Of a stretch of DNA of 64,000 bases, positions 9,132-21,844 are shown one piece after another (position 1 is the stretch's first letter; each line of letters begins with the position of its first letter). The notes beneath the pieces were generated by a model. The model ran no database searches. It was not told where the DNA came from and worked only from the letters and a program-made list of their open reading frames with translations. The stretch is from Hesseltinella vesiculosa. Taxonomy: Eukaryota > Mucoromycota > Mucoromycetes > Mucorales > Cunninghamellaceae. The translations under genes were made by a program, and so were the position numbers. The DNA is taken from positions 62,001 through 126,000 of the forward strand of contig MCGT01000022.1 of the NCBI GenBank assembly GCA_002104935.1. The letters run 5' to 3'.

Positions 9132-10816
9132 TTATACAAATGCAAAGCCCGTGGCGCATTCATTGATAGCCTTGACCAAATTGGCGCGCAAACTTTCATA
9201 TGAATCATATTCTGGAATATCCACTTGGTTGAAGCTAAAGAAAAGAAAAAAAAATGAGTAGCTGCTTCCAACTAGAAAGGTGCATTCTTATTATTTTACC
9301 AAGTATGGGCCGAGGGCAGACGGTTTTCACCACCAAAGTCTTTGTGGATTTGGAATTTCTGGATGCCGCCAGAGCCTTGGAGATGGGAGAAGCCGTTGAG
9401 AGGGACTTTGGAGGTGCCGGTGGAGAATTGGAGCAGTTTGGCGCGCTCTTCTTGATCAAAGCTACGGACGGCGCGCCAGAACCACTGGACTTGAGGCGAG
9501 TTGGCGTGGTAGGTTTCATAGGTGGTGTTGTTCTTCCAGTCATCAAGATCAATATCGGGCAGGCCAGAGATCAATAATTCCAGCTCCTGCTCGTTGAAGA
9601 TCTGGATCAGCTCGGGTGGGATGATGTCGTGGAAGCCTTGGAGGAACCCGTTGATTTGGTCGCGGATGGCAATGGTCAGCTTCTGTTCAGTGACCAGGTT
9701 GACATACTCATGCTTGTTTGCCTCGGTGACAGCAAGGTCACGACCGCCAGGCTTGAGATCGACCGTCTTGGTGGTACCAAAGTCGTCGATTTCCATGCTG
9801 AACGTCAGGTCGATGACGTCGGTGATGTCATTGTCCAGCATCCATACCAGGCTCTTGTAGTATTCAGGGTCGATAGCTTCCACGTCACGGTAGTCGACAG
9901 ACCGGTTGAGGATGTGTTTGTAGAAGGAGCGCGTGAAGTAGGCATCCAGCAGGCGGCCATCGTAGATTGCTTTGCCGATCACACGACCAACAAACTTGAA
10001 ATAGCTGAGATGGTCATTGTTGACGTACGATGCGCGGTTGGGTTGATACGTCAGCTTGTCGGCTGCCGAGGCAATGAACAAGGCATAGTTGGGGTCGAAC
10101 ATCTGGCGTGCAAGCACCGAGAACCATTCGCGGCTGACACCGCCAGCATCCACACCTTCTTCGTCATAGAAGCGCACCATCAGTTTGCCATGCTTGATAT
10201 CTCGGCCGGGGCGGCCAAGAAGCTGTTGGTACGAGTCTTCAAACACATACTGCCGACGAACATTCAGTTGCAGGGGCGGGAAGTGTGAACGAGGCTCGGA
10301 GCGTTTGTGCAGTTGCTGGTGGAAATAGTTGCGCTTGTTGTCAAACTCAAGTATCTTGGGGTTGCGGACCAGCAATGAGAAGGAGCCACTCATGAGCGTA
10401 GGGTTGTTGCGCACCATGATATTCAAGATCTTCTTATGCTCTTCGGTAAACTTGAAGAAGAAGCTGTCTTCAGGTAGCTCGCTGTCCAAGGGGGCGGCTG
10501 TGACGGCACCCGGCGATGCGACGGCGCCAGTGGATGAGGTCGAAGGCAGATGGCCCCCAGCTGCATACTTGGACACGACCATGAATGACTCAATCAGCGG
10601 CAAGAGGACCGTGGCCACGTTGATGAATTCTTCCTTTTCATGGATCTGCGACAAGCAATTTCCAAGCATCTTCCACAAAGCCAAGAAATCCAGTTGGTCA
10701 TAAATGGCCAGCACACGCTTTTCGTCCTTTTCCTTGGCATCGTCTTCAGAACTTTTTTTTTTTAGAAAATAGAAGAAAAGAACAAAAGGTGAGCCCATAC
10801 AGCAAAAGGACTGGCG

Positions 10817-10848
<32 letters not shown>

Positions 10849-12214
10849 TGGTGGAAGGACGTTTGCGGGAGTAGACATAATCAATGGTTTTGAGGACACG
10901 GAGAAGCTTGGCTTGATGGGAGGTGGCAGCGAGGAAGGGAGACATGATGGAGGCCTGGATGTCGGTACCAGGCATAGAGTCACAGAGAACTTGGCTGAGT
11001 TCTTGCAGATCCTGGAGAATTTGGCGGCCAGAGACCTTGGCAGCTTCGGTGAGTTCACGGGTGATGGCTTGCAAGGCACCGTCCAGGGCCGACAGGTGGG
11101 AGATGACGCCCAAAGTGTATTGGAAAGTACGACTAGAGCACTCACCACTGGTCAAGACGTGCACCACCATTTTCAGATAATGGTCAGGGATCGTGGGTGG
11201 TTTGGGCACGGGTTTCTTGTGAGCCACAGGTGGGGCAGGCGCAGCCTCGGTCGATGCAAGCTCAGAGCTGGTTGCTTCGGGTTGCTGTTTTTGCGACTCA
11301 ACCTTTTCAACGTATTTGCGGACCAAGGCAGGGAAGGGACGGCACATGGTGGCCAGCAAGTTCATCAATTGCTCCATCAGGGTGGTGTTTTCGATAAATA
11401 CTGGGCGATCCAACAGGCTCATCAAGACCAGCAGTGGGTACTTGCTGGAGGGTTTGGCAGGGTCCTTTTCCTTGTGCTTGCCCTTTTTGCTGCTGGCACG
11501 TTTCAGGCCAGCGAGGCAGTCATTTTCAGCCAAAAAGTAGGTCAGCGATTGCTCGTTGCTGGACACAACATACTGGAGCACATCCAAGCAGCGCTGGGTA
11601 ATCAAGTTGGGCACGTTTTCGCCAATCGTTGTGGTGGTAGGAGCCGAGGTGGTAGGTTCATTGCTATTGCCACCAGCAACGGCAGGTGCTGTTGAGGAGG
11701 AGGAGGAGGAGGCAGGTGCCAGGGACGATGTTGAGGCTGACAGGCTGGCAGCCTTGGGGTATAAAGACAGTTGGGCAAAGCTCTTGTCAACCTCAGCCAG
11801 ATCCACACTGCCGTCGTGGAGGATGCAGATCAACAAGGATAAAAGATCACCACGCGTCTTGCTGTTTTCACACAGGTTGAGCAACAGTTTGTTGAGGAGG
11901 TTGCGGGAGATCGATTGTGGAACAAATAACAGACGGGCAAGGGTGGCCAGTTGTGTGCGGTCAACCAGCTGCATGGTATCGATGCGGCCCACGTGTTTCT
12001 TATTGCTGGCTGTCGTCCCTGCATTGGATCGAGTTTCTTGACGGAAACGACCAATCAATCGGTTCAATGGATCACCTGGTGACGATGATGAACGCAGACC
12101 ATCCAAATCACGTACAATGGCACCAAGCAAATTACGGGAGTTAATATCTGAGAGCAATCTAAAATGAGAATGAAATTGAAAAAAAAAAAGCAAGAGTGAG
12201 AAAAGAGCAATTCG

Positions 12215-12251
<37 letters not shown>

Positions 12252-15200
12252 ATTGTCATTATTGGCAGATGGGGAGGGAGCGGTGTCCTGGGCGGGCTGG
12301 GGAGTTTGTTGTTGGCGACGTTGGCGTTCGCGGCGTTCACGTTCGATGGCTTCTTGGCGGAGGACTTCTTCACGGATATCGGGAGGCAGGGCATCGAGGA
12401 ATTCAGGACTGATGGAGTCTTCTTCGGCTGGCTGAGGGGCAGGTTGTTGCTCACGCATGTGTTGATTGATGACTTCTTCACGCAAATCGTCGGGCAAGGC
12501 TTCTAGGAATTCGACATCAATACCAGTACCAGAAATGTCGACAGGCTCGCCATTGATGATGATGGTGGTGCGCTGCTGTTGTTGATCGGTTTGGCTTTCG
12601 TCAGCGACAGTGACCTCTTCGGTAGCATCGGGAGCTGGAGAGGACGAGACGTCCATGGCTTCGGCTAGCTCTTGTTGTTGACGAAGCTGCTCTTCAGCAG
12701 CAGCGGCAGCAGCTGCAGCACGTTCGGCAGCCAGGCGTTCTTCTTCTTCGGCCTTCTTGCGTTCTTCTTCCTCACGTTGCTTGCGTTCCTTGGCCTGCCG
12801 TTCAAGCTCTTCCTGGCGGCGCTGCTCGGCTTGGCGTTTTTCTGCTTCACGGCGCTTCTTTTCTTCTTCGAGGGCCAGGGGGATCAGGCCATTGAGCAGT
12901 GCGTTTGTCAGCTTGCTGGCCAAGTCGGTCATGATGTTGCCATAGAGCATACGGCCCTCTTGGTTCCATCGGTCAGCGGTAGTCATGGGCTGGAAGTCGT
13001 GCAAGATGGCAAGAGTTTGGCGCGATTCTTCTTGCAGGATTGTGCTGGCGGGAGTGGCTGATGAAGAGCCAGCAGCTTGGTCACCACTGGCGCCGGCACC
13101 GGCCCCAGCAGAGGTGGAGGCGCCCAGACCAGTGTTATTCACTGTCAAACCACCAGCAATCAAATGGTCGTGACCATGGTCATTGGCAAAAGGTCGAAGC
13201 AGGCGGCTGTGACCACCGAGGCCGCTGACACGGAAGTTTTCGCCACTGCCATAGGAAGTCAAGATGCTTTCGAGCACACGGATGGCATTTTCTCCCATGA
13301 TATCTTCAAATGCTTGGACATTGAGGCCAGAATGACCGCCGGTATGGCCAGCACCTAGGCGATGACGTCGAGCACCAGAATCCCAAGGACGACTGACACC
13401 ACCCACAACATCGGTAGATTCACCCATATCACGTTGATTAGCAAGCAAAGGATGGGTAGTGACATCGTCACCACCAGCCAAAGGTGCAGAAGGGTCGGCA
13501 CCAATGCCACGGAATGGACGGCCAGCTAAAAAACATAAAACTGTTAATAAATAAAGGGCGAGAAAGAGCCGTGTGAAGAGAGCGTTGCACTTGCCTAGTT
13601 CCAGGCGGCGCGTTTGAGCGGAGCGGCCGGGACGGCGGAAGCCAAGACCGCCAAACGATCGCGAACGTTCTTGCCAGCTTTCTTCATCATTGAAGGTGAG
13701 TTGCATGTTGGACTGGCCATCTTCCACAAAGAAAGGGTCCAAGTCATCTTCGTCAATCAAGACACCATCGTTCAGTTCGGCGTCAACTTCATCTTCCAGA
13801 TAACCTTCTGAGCCTTCTTCTTCATCAAAGTCGGACTGATCTAGCGTGTCCAAATCATTTTCATGCGACTGGAAAAATCAGAAAGAGAGAAAAAAAAAAA
13901 GTGAGTGCGTATGTCCTTTGTGTGCATATCATAAAGGGGAAAAAAGGATACTTACTTCATCAAAGCCGCGGTGATGGCGATGGGCTTCAGGTTCTTCTTC
14001 ATCAGATTCAATAGTAATTTCTGCACCGACAAACACACCCTCATCATCCATATCTTCAAAGCGCCAAGTCACAGCATGGCCATCGTCTTCATCGTCGGTA
14101 TCATGATCATGTGCATCATCCTCATCGGATTCGTCTTCATCGGATTCGTCGCCAGATTCATCCGTACCATGCTATTTAAAAAGAGGGTTAAGTTTTAGAT
14201 TTTTTTTTTTAATTTTACCTCGTGTTCTTCATCTGTTTCATAGTGGCGCAGGACAACTTCCATTTCTTGATCACCGTCTTCGTCGCCGTCTTCTTCTGAC
14301 ATGTCTGAAAGGTCACTACCAGTTTCGTCATCAAACTCTTCTTCATCAAAACTATAGACGGACAAGGAAAATGAGGGAACAGAGTTTTTTTTTTCCAACT
14401 CCCCTCCTTACCTGACGCCTTCTTCATCGGTTTCATCGTAATGATCTTCATCTTCATCCATGACGCTGCCATTGAACATGCCGAGGGAAGAATGGCGATA
14501 GAGATCAGGGGTATCTTCGTGATCATGATCGTGTTCGGGAATCAGGTTGTCGTCATCATCATCATCATCGGCTGGTTCGACAGAGGAGGCTGATGTAAGG
14601 GACAAATTGCTATTGCTGTGGACCATATCGGCGCTAGCCATGGTGACATCGCCTGAGCCTTGGGACGCCAGGGCACGCTGTTGTAAAGAAGACGAGGTTG
14701 GCTGGGAGGAGGTCGAAGCCGCTGCCTTGGCATCGGCGGCTTTCTTGGCGTCTTTGGCAGCACGCTCTTCGGCGGCCTTGCGTTCGATGGTGACAGCCAG
14801 TTTGGTCAGTTGTTCCAAGGGCCGGATCATAGTGCCAAGGACAGTTTTGGCATGAGGGTAGTTGACATCGACATCGCTGATGGCGCTTGTCATGACACCA
14901 ACAAAGCCCTTGTCAAGCATAATCTTGGCAAGCTGCAGCGAGGCATCTTCCTTGTGTTGCTGATGGACGTGGCCAGGGTTGGGGCGGGCATTGAGTACGC
15001 GGTGGCATAGGTCGGCAAGGCTGAGATACTTGTTGTACTTGGCTGAGAGCATGGCCGTTGATTGGGTGAGGTCTTTGAAGGCTTTGACAATGCCTTCCAA
15101 GACATATTTGCGCACATGGTTGAGATCATACTTGGTGTCAGAGGCGTAATTGGTGGCGGCATGGTCCTCGCTGCGAGAGAGGGTGTTGTAACACATGGCT

Positions 15201-18200
15201 ACAAGCACACACGAGGTCCACATGGAGATGCCTTGTTGCTTGCGTGACTCGTCGTCGCCGGGCTTAATGGCGTTGTGGGGAAGTAGGTCGTTGATCAGCA
15301 AGTTGAGAATGGCGTGGCGTGGGCGAGGCTGGGCACCATCCTTGTTGCCCCGGTGGCGGCTGAACCAGAACATGTCGTATTTACAGGAAGGGTAGGAGGA
15401 CACCAGCTCAACAAGGCATTGCAGCAAGAAGCCAGTGTAAGCATAGGTCAGATCCGTAGGCTTTTCGTCGGTAGCCACCTTGGCACGCGTGGCGAGGAGC
15501 TCGTTGAGCAAATGGCTGATGACAGTGGACGAATTTCGGTTAGAGCGCTGCGGCTGGGAGGCTGGTTGCTGAGAGTTGTCGGTGCCTGTGGAGGCTTCAG
15601 GGCCAGAAGCAGCTGCGGCAGGCGTGGTGGAGGACGAAGAAGACTGGTCATGCGAAGCGGCATCGGCCTGGTCTTCCTTGGAGAGGACCTTGATCTGGCG
15701 GTTGCGGTCATACTTGCTGTAGCGGGTGAGGCGGCAAATTTTTTCGGAGACACGCAAGAAAGCGTCGGGGTTGCGCAAGGCAATGGCGGCGTTGTTGCGG
15801 AAGAAAGTCTGGACGTCAAGGTTGCGGGGTCGTGGCACAGTGCCCCAGGTGGTGATGATGTCTTCGATTTGTTCTTCCAGAACAGCCCGGTCTTCGATAA
15901 CGTGACGCAGAATAAGGACAATAAAGGCTTGTTGACCCTGGAAGCCTTCGAGGCTAGATCGTGGTTTGCTGAACAGGAGGTCCAGACCACCCAGTTCCAC
16001 CAGTTTCATGGCTGCGTCATGAGATTTGGTCAGGCGCACGAGCACCCGTAGAATAGCATACAGATCGTCCTTGGACAGGCTTGGTTTTTTTAGCATGGCT
16101 ACGCAAGACTCCAACAGACTTGAACGCTGATCCAATGTCAATGTAGCAGCTTCGGATTCTTGCATTTCTACATCATCAGCAGCCTCCTTGTCGGGCTCGC
16201 CGCCCTCTTGATCTACAAGGCAGGATAGAATAAAAAAAAAAAAAAAAAAAAAAAAAAACGCGTGAGTTGCTGTGATCAAAAAAAAAAAAACACCAGGCTT
16301 GTTGGCCGCTTTCTTACCTTGCTCGGCTGTCAGCTTGACATGGGTAGGTTCATCAGCAATGGAGATCACCATTTCTAGGACGAGGAGAGCAGAGGCGAGC
16401 CAAGCAGGAGTGGGCTGGTCTGGTTGGGTAAGCTCATCTTGGTGTTTGGTGAAGAGATCAAAGAGACAGGCAAGGGTGCTGGTCATATCACGGAGAACCC
16501 GATGGAAGGGTGGGTCACGTAACAACAAGGCAAGGAGACGCAGTTGACGGCACAAGGATTGCTGTGACTCCGATTTCTCTTTTTGCAAGGATCGTTGGAT
16601 GCGGTCCACCAGCAACGTCAACAGGTGCTTAGCAAACGAGTTGTCAGTGTCGAACTTGCAGATGACCAACAGCAGGTCATGGACTTCGAAGAGAACGTCG
16701 TCACGTTCATCCAAGAGCGGCAAGAGCAGCGTTGGGATCGAATCACGCAGCTCTTGACGGATGGCCTTGAAAGTTTCGAGATCGACAGGGTCTTCAGTGG
16801 CTTTGATTTTGCCTTTATCCTTGGCTTGGTTGCCAGGGGTCATGAGCGAGAAGCGGTAGGGGTTGTCGGAGTGCTCGTCTTCAGCCTCACCGTCGTCGTC
16901 ATCTTCATCTTCCTCCATAGAGTCATTGTCCAGGTTCATCAGTTCCTCGTCTTCGCTGTAGTCTTCGTGCTCTTCATCTTCGTCTTCATGCATGTCGCTA
17001 TGAGCGTCGTCTTCGTCTTCATCGTCTTCATGGTGCTGGTCATCTTCTTGGAGTTGATCGGCGGCTGAGGTGGTGGTAGAAGAAGGAGGAGGAGAGGATG
17101 GAGGCTGGTCGCCGTCGGTGGAGGGATCTGCTGCTGCTGCCGGGGCGGGGGCGTCGGTGTCGGGCTCTTGTTGGTCTTGCTGCGAGCTGGTCTGAGTGTG
17201 ATTGGTGGAGGTGAGGAAATCCATTGGATGGCTGAACAAGTAGTCGACGGCACGGGAAATGTGGTTGTTGCAGCGGATCATGGCCTGCTCAGCACCGGCA
17301 CGGTTGAAGCCCATGTCGACAAGGGTTTGGACACCGGCTTCATTGGGGACAACGGGTGGACGTGCAGTGGTACCCGACGATGGGGGCATGGAGGCAGCCA
17401 AAGAAGCATGGATACGAGCAGCAGCGTCGGCATTATTTCCGCTGGAGGAGGCAGCAGCTGCAGCTGCAGCTGCAGCACCCAAGCTGCCCAAATTGACACC
17501 CAGGGCCGAGGAAGAGGCGGTGGCTGCAGCATCTTGTTTGGGTTTGTCCATGTCGCTTGCAATAATCTGAGACAAGCATTTGAAGAGCATGCGAAGGACA
17601 AATTTGGGAGCTTTATAGAGGTATTTTGAGTGCAGGTGTTTGCGGATGTCGGCCACTTTGACAGAGACAGAGATGTTCCAGGTGCGGGATTCAAAATAAT
17701 CGGGAGCGTCGTGGTCCTTTTTGGTAAAGTGGAAGGTAAAAGGCGAGTCCATCAGGAGCTTGGTAGAGCTGATGTTGGCGAGGACGGCAAGGAGCAATTC
17801 AATGCTAGAGTTGATTCGGTGTAGCACGTCTTGCTTGCTGGTATCGGGGTCATCCTCTGAGATGGTCGACTGCAATGACAAAGCGGTCTGCCAGAGTTGA
17901 TCCAAGCGGTCGGTCATGAGTTTGACGCCACCTTGGCGATCATAGGTCACAGCCAATGGGGTATTCAAGCCTGGCGCAGTACGGTCGTCCAGCAGAAGCA
18001 TGGAGGTCATGGAGAACATGGAGGCTAGGTAGTTGTATTTGCAGGGAGGTGCATCGTCAGCTTCGATACAAGGCCAGTTGATGCTGTCCATCAAAACTTT
18101 GGTCATCAAGCGGGCCCACTTGAATGCTTGACGGATCTGTGTGCTATCAATGTTGCGGCGGCCCACAGTGACTTTGCTCATGACTATATTTCAGAGGAAG

Positions 18201-21200
18201 GAAAGGAACAGAGATTGAGGATGACCTTCAAGAATAAAATGGTGGGGGGGGGGGAGACTTACGTTGGAAGAAGGGCGTGAGGGCAAGAGGGATTTCGGTG
18301 AGGTAGATTTTGAAATGCTTGATGTTGACGATGCGTGGATCCTTGCTGTCCAAATCCTTGTCAGCATCGCTGGTAGGAGGAGCTGCAGAGGAACTGGTGA
18401 GAGCCGTCGTAGAATCAGCTGCTGGAGAGCCATCCATACTTTGACGGTGACCGTCGACCCCAGTGATGCCCAAAGGATTATCGGTTTGTGAGTCTGGTTT
18501 TTTGGTGGATTTGAAGTTGTACCAAGACTTGGGGACAGACTCTCGCAACAAGATATTTTCCCATACCATGGTTCTATAGCAAGATAAATGTGTAAGAGAT
18601 AACATCCGTATGACCATGGTCTAGGCGGTTTTTTTTTTGGATCTCGTACCGATGCAATTCGCCAAGCAAGATAATGATATTGTCCTTATCGCCTTGAGAT
18701 ACGAATTCGTTGACCAGGGCAATGCCGTTTTTGCCATGAGCCAAGTGAGATGAGCAGCACAGGTTGGCCAACAAAGACACGTAGCCATTCATGACAATAA
18801 ACTTGTGCAACAGGTCATTGCCTTTGCCAATCTTGTCTTGCTCGTTATCTAAAAGTTGGGAAGAACGAGAGAGAAAAAAAGTCAGATACAAAAGATGACA
18901 AGAAAAGAATGTGCTTTTGATTTTACCTTTGACATCAATGTAGGGTCGGACCATGCTTGTTGTTCGGGTGGCATTGTCGTCGAGGATGAATTTGAGGCTT
19001 GCACGGGCTTTTTCAGCAACAGCCAGAACGGTGGGGATAGGGCTGACTTCGGATATCAGGCGCAAGAGATAGGTGAGGGAATCAAAAGCAATGGACACTG
19101 AGAAACTTGAAGGTAGGTTGGGTAGTGCAAAGTAATCCAAGAGCATTTCTGGGCCTTTGTCCTTGACGAATTCACGAATATTGGCTTGATTCTGGAAAAG
19201 ACCTTCCAGAAACTACAAGAAGGGAAAAAGAAAAGTCAGTTCTGGATCTATGCGTATCGCCATTGCAAAGGGAAGGCATACACGAGCAACCAAGTCGATG
19301 AAGGACTGAGTGAGGCATTCGAATTTTTCGTCGGGCTTGGCGTCCATGTCGATGTCAGGGTCGGTTTTGACGAGGCGCAGGAGGTGATCGTTGTCGGTGG
19401 GTTTGCCGATGTCCTCGTTGCCGATGGCGAGGACTTTTTTGACCATGGTGATGACGCAGCGGAAGACTTCAGGACGGAGGGAGGGGTGGTGACGGACAAG
19501 TTCGTCCATGGCATTTCCAAGGCCAGTGGCGCCGTCGACTTCATTGGAGCTGCGGAGGTAATCGGGGTGGGTCAACATGTCAAAAAAGTGGGGGAGTGGG
19601 TTGATGTCGTTGAACATTTGCAAGCCAGGGCCGTTGAGGCAGATGGCGCCAAAGGCATGGATGGCCGCAACCATCACTTCAAGATTGGGAGTCTCATAGT
19701 GGGAGATGGCATCCAAGAAGGCCTGGGGTAGCTTTTGTTCCTGTAAGATGGCGAGGGAAGTTGGCTCGTTGTGGATAAAGGTCGATGCGACATTGACGGC
19801 GAGGGTGAAGACGCTGTTTCCAAAGGTTTTTGGGTGACTAATGATGAGACGCAAGGAGACTGGGGCGCTGGAGTCGATGAGGTTCCGCAGCCCATCCGAG
19901 GTGCCAGTGGATTCCATCATCCTGATCAAAAACCGAAGCATGACCTTGATCAAAGAAATGCGCTCGTAAGCAAGTTGGCCGCTGACAGTGTTGGTGGTCT
20001 GATTTTGGTCCATACTGTCGGACGTGGATGCGTATTCCATGGCCAAATGGACTTCTGTCTAAAAAGGCAAAGAGAGGGTTCAGCCGCGTGGGGTTTTCTT
20101 CGCTCTTGTTTACCTTGATACGGTTTAGCAAGATTTCCACGCCATTGGCATTGCAAAAAGCAGAAAACGAAGCCGAAATGGCATTGACCACCCCGTCCAG
20201 CAACCCTACAACCTTGGTGACGGACTAATAAAAAATGGGATTCAGCTTTGTCGTTTGGGTGCAAAGAGAAAGGAGTACCTTGATTTGTAGTGATTCTTGA
20301 TTATCCAGCATGCCGAGGAGGATGGGGATAATACCGGCTGACATGAGGATCTGGCTTCCTGATGGCGTCTGCACCATATATAGGAGCAAGGTGAAGAGGG
20401 CGTCCAAGAATTCACTGTCAAAGGCTGGTTGACGGAAGGGACAAGATTGGTGAGCCATTGAATTTTTTTCTTTTTCTCAGGGGGACTTACTGTCGGTTGA
20501 AGCCTGGTTGATTTGGCGGAGGATGTGGAGCAAGGGACCGTGATTGGCGGAGGCGTTGCATGCTTGGAGGACATCTGTCAGTTGGCTACGGTGACGGGCA
20601 ATACCATCCATCGCATACAGGGCATAAGTCTGAATGAGTTCATCGACGGCTTTCTCGGGTTGAATGGTTTCAGCCAAATGGGGGATCAAGTGGGGCTCAT
20701 AAACAAACACCTTGTTCTGAGCTGTGGATTCAGTGGCAGTGTGGGCTAATCAAAGGAAGAGGTTTAGTCAGGATGGCTGAGATTGTTTCTTAAAACGTTA
20801 CCCATGATGGTGAGGGCAGCCAATTGACAAATGAGCATTTTTTTACGGACTGAGGGGTTGGTGATATTGTTAGCGATGCGGACACGGTTAAAGAGCTCGA
20901 AGTGATGTTCCTTGGGCACGTTGTATTGGTCGACGAGGGATTGGAACCAGTCGATATCTGATTTGGGCTGAGCGGCGAGCTGGCAAGCAATGACTTGGAC
21001 GCCTTCTTGGGGATGACTGGGATCGTCGGAAGTGCGATAAAATTGGAAGTGGGCGGTGGTCATGTCTTCGGTGATGGGCATTCGGTCATTGCACAGATCC
21101 AGCAGGGCATGGTCGGGGGTGGGCCAGCCTTTGGCCAGTTCAATGATCTTTTCTTGAGGAGCCACAAAACTTGAGCGCATGGCACGGGGATTGGTTACTC

Positions 21201-21307
21201 GTTGAGCAGGCCGTAACATGAATCGTAATACTGCTTCTAGGATATCAACATCGGATGTGTTCAATAATGCCGAGAGGTGCTAAAATAAAAAATAGAGGTT
21301 TCCCGCG

Positions 21308-21339
<32 letters not shown>

Positions 21340-21844
21340 GTCAGCAACCACATACGCAAATAAAAAAAAAAGAAAAGAGCTTGGAATGCCATGCCTCATT
21401 GTCCATGAAAACGAACTTACTTCATAAGAGTTAAAGATGTTCCGGTTGGTACAATGTTCAAAGAGTACAGGACAAAGCTGCAGGATGGCTAAAATAAGTT
21501 GCTTCTCGGCAGGCTGGAAAGGCACCCGTTGGATAGCGTCTAGTTTATGGTCTTGGCACAGTCGTTCCAGGATGGTGTCGAAGCGGTTGAGCACAGTGAC
21601 CCAGTGGAACAGATCACCACGAGAGAAGGTCCATTGATCAAGCTGTTCCGTGATAATGGAGACCAGCTGTTCTTCGGGAGCATCTTCCAGTTGCTTAATC
21701 ACTTGCTGCAGTGACGCAGACTAATCCAACGAAAGAGTAGAAACGTCAGTTTTGTTTTTGTTTGCATGCGCGCAAATGGTCATCTATGGACGCATCCATT
21801 ACCAACGGGGATAGCTTTTTGGAGGGAGCCTTTTTGATCTTCAT
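9132..21844 (-). CDS. TOM1: Giant HECT-type E3 ubiquitin ligase, HUWE1/TOM1 family
   Basis: Transfers ubiquitin to substrate proteins through a HECT-domain cysteine thioester; family members act in protein quality control, DNA-damage response and mRNA export. Nineteen exons fit with full phase agreement: 21844-21803, 21720-21421, 21279-20802, 20745-20491, 20424-20279, 20224-20114, 20058-19282, 19212-18927, 18848-18650, 18573-18263, 18183-16318, 16212-14412, 14351-14219, 14171-13956, 13868-13595, 13525-12250, 12158-10848, 10751-9300, 9234-9132, giving about 3778 aa (human HUWE1 4374, yeast Tom1 3268). Start MKIKKAPSKKL and the following LYHWV-like block resemble HUWE1; FLEGLFQN and ELHRTMVWEN are also family-like. 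A UBA domain (DMGFNRAGAEQAM) lies near residue 1250, acidic stretches in the middle, two ubiquitin-binding motifs (FLEALPDDLREEV, FLDALPPDIREEV) near 2730-2770, and the HECT domain from about 3420. The active Cys (SAHTCFNQVDIP) is encoded by a codon split by the last intron. One intron is GC-AG (13594-13526). The initiator ATG is preceded by no in-frame exon I can see. Confidence 0.95.

Noticed and set aside
10809..10845. Long A/T runs as traces of retrotransposed poly(A) tails
   Set aside because: They lie inside introns directly next to splice sites and without target duplications, so they are intron features or assembly noise.
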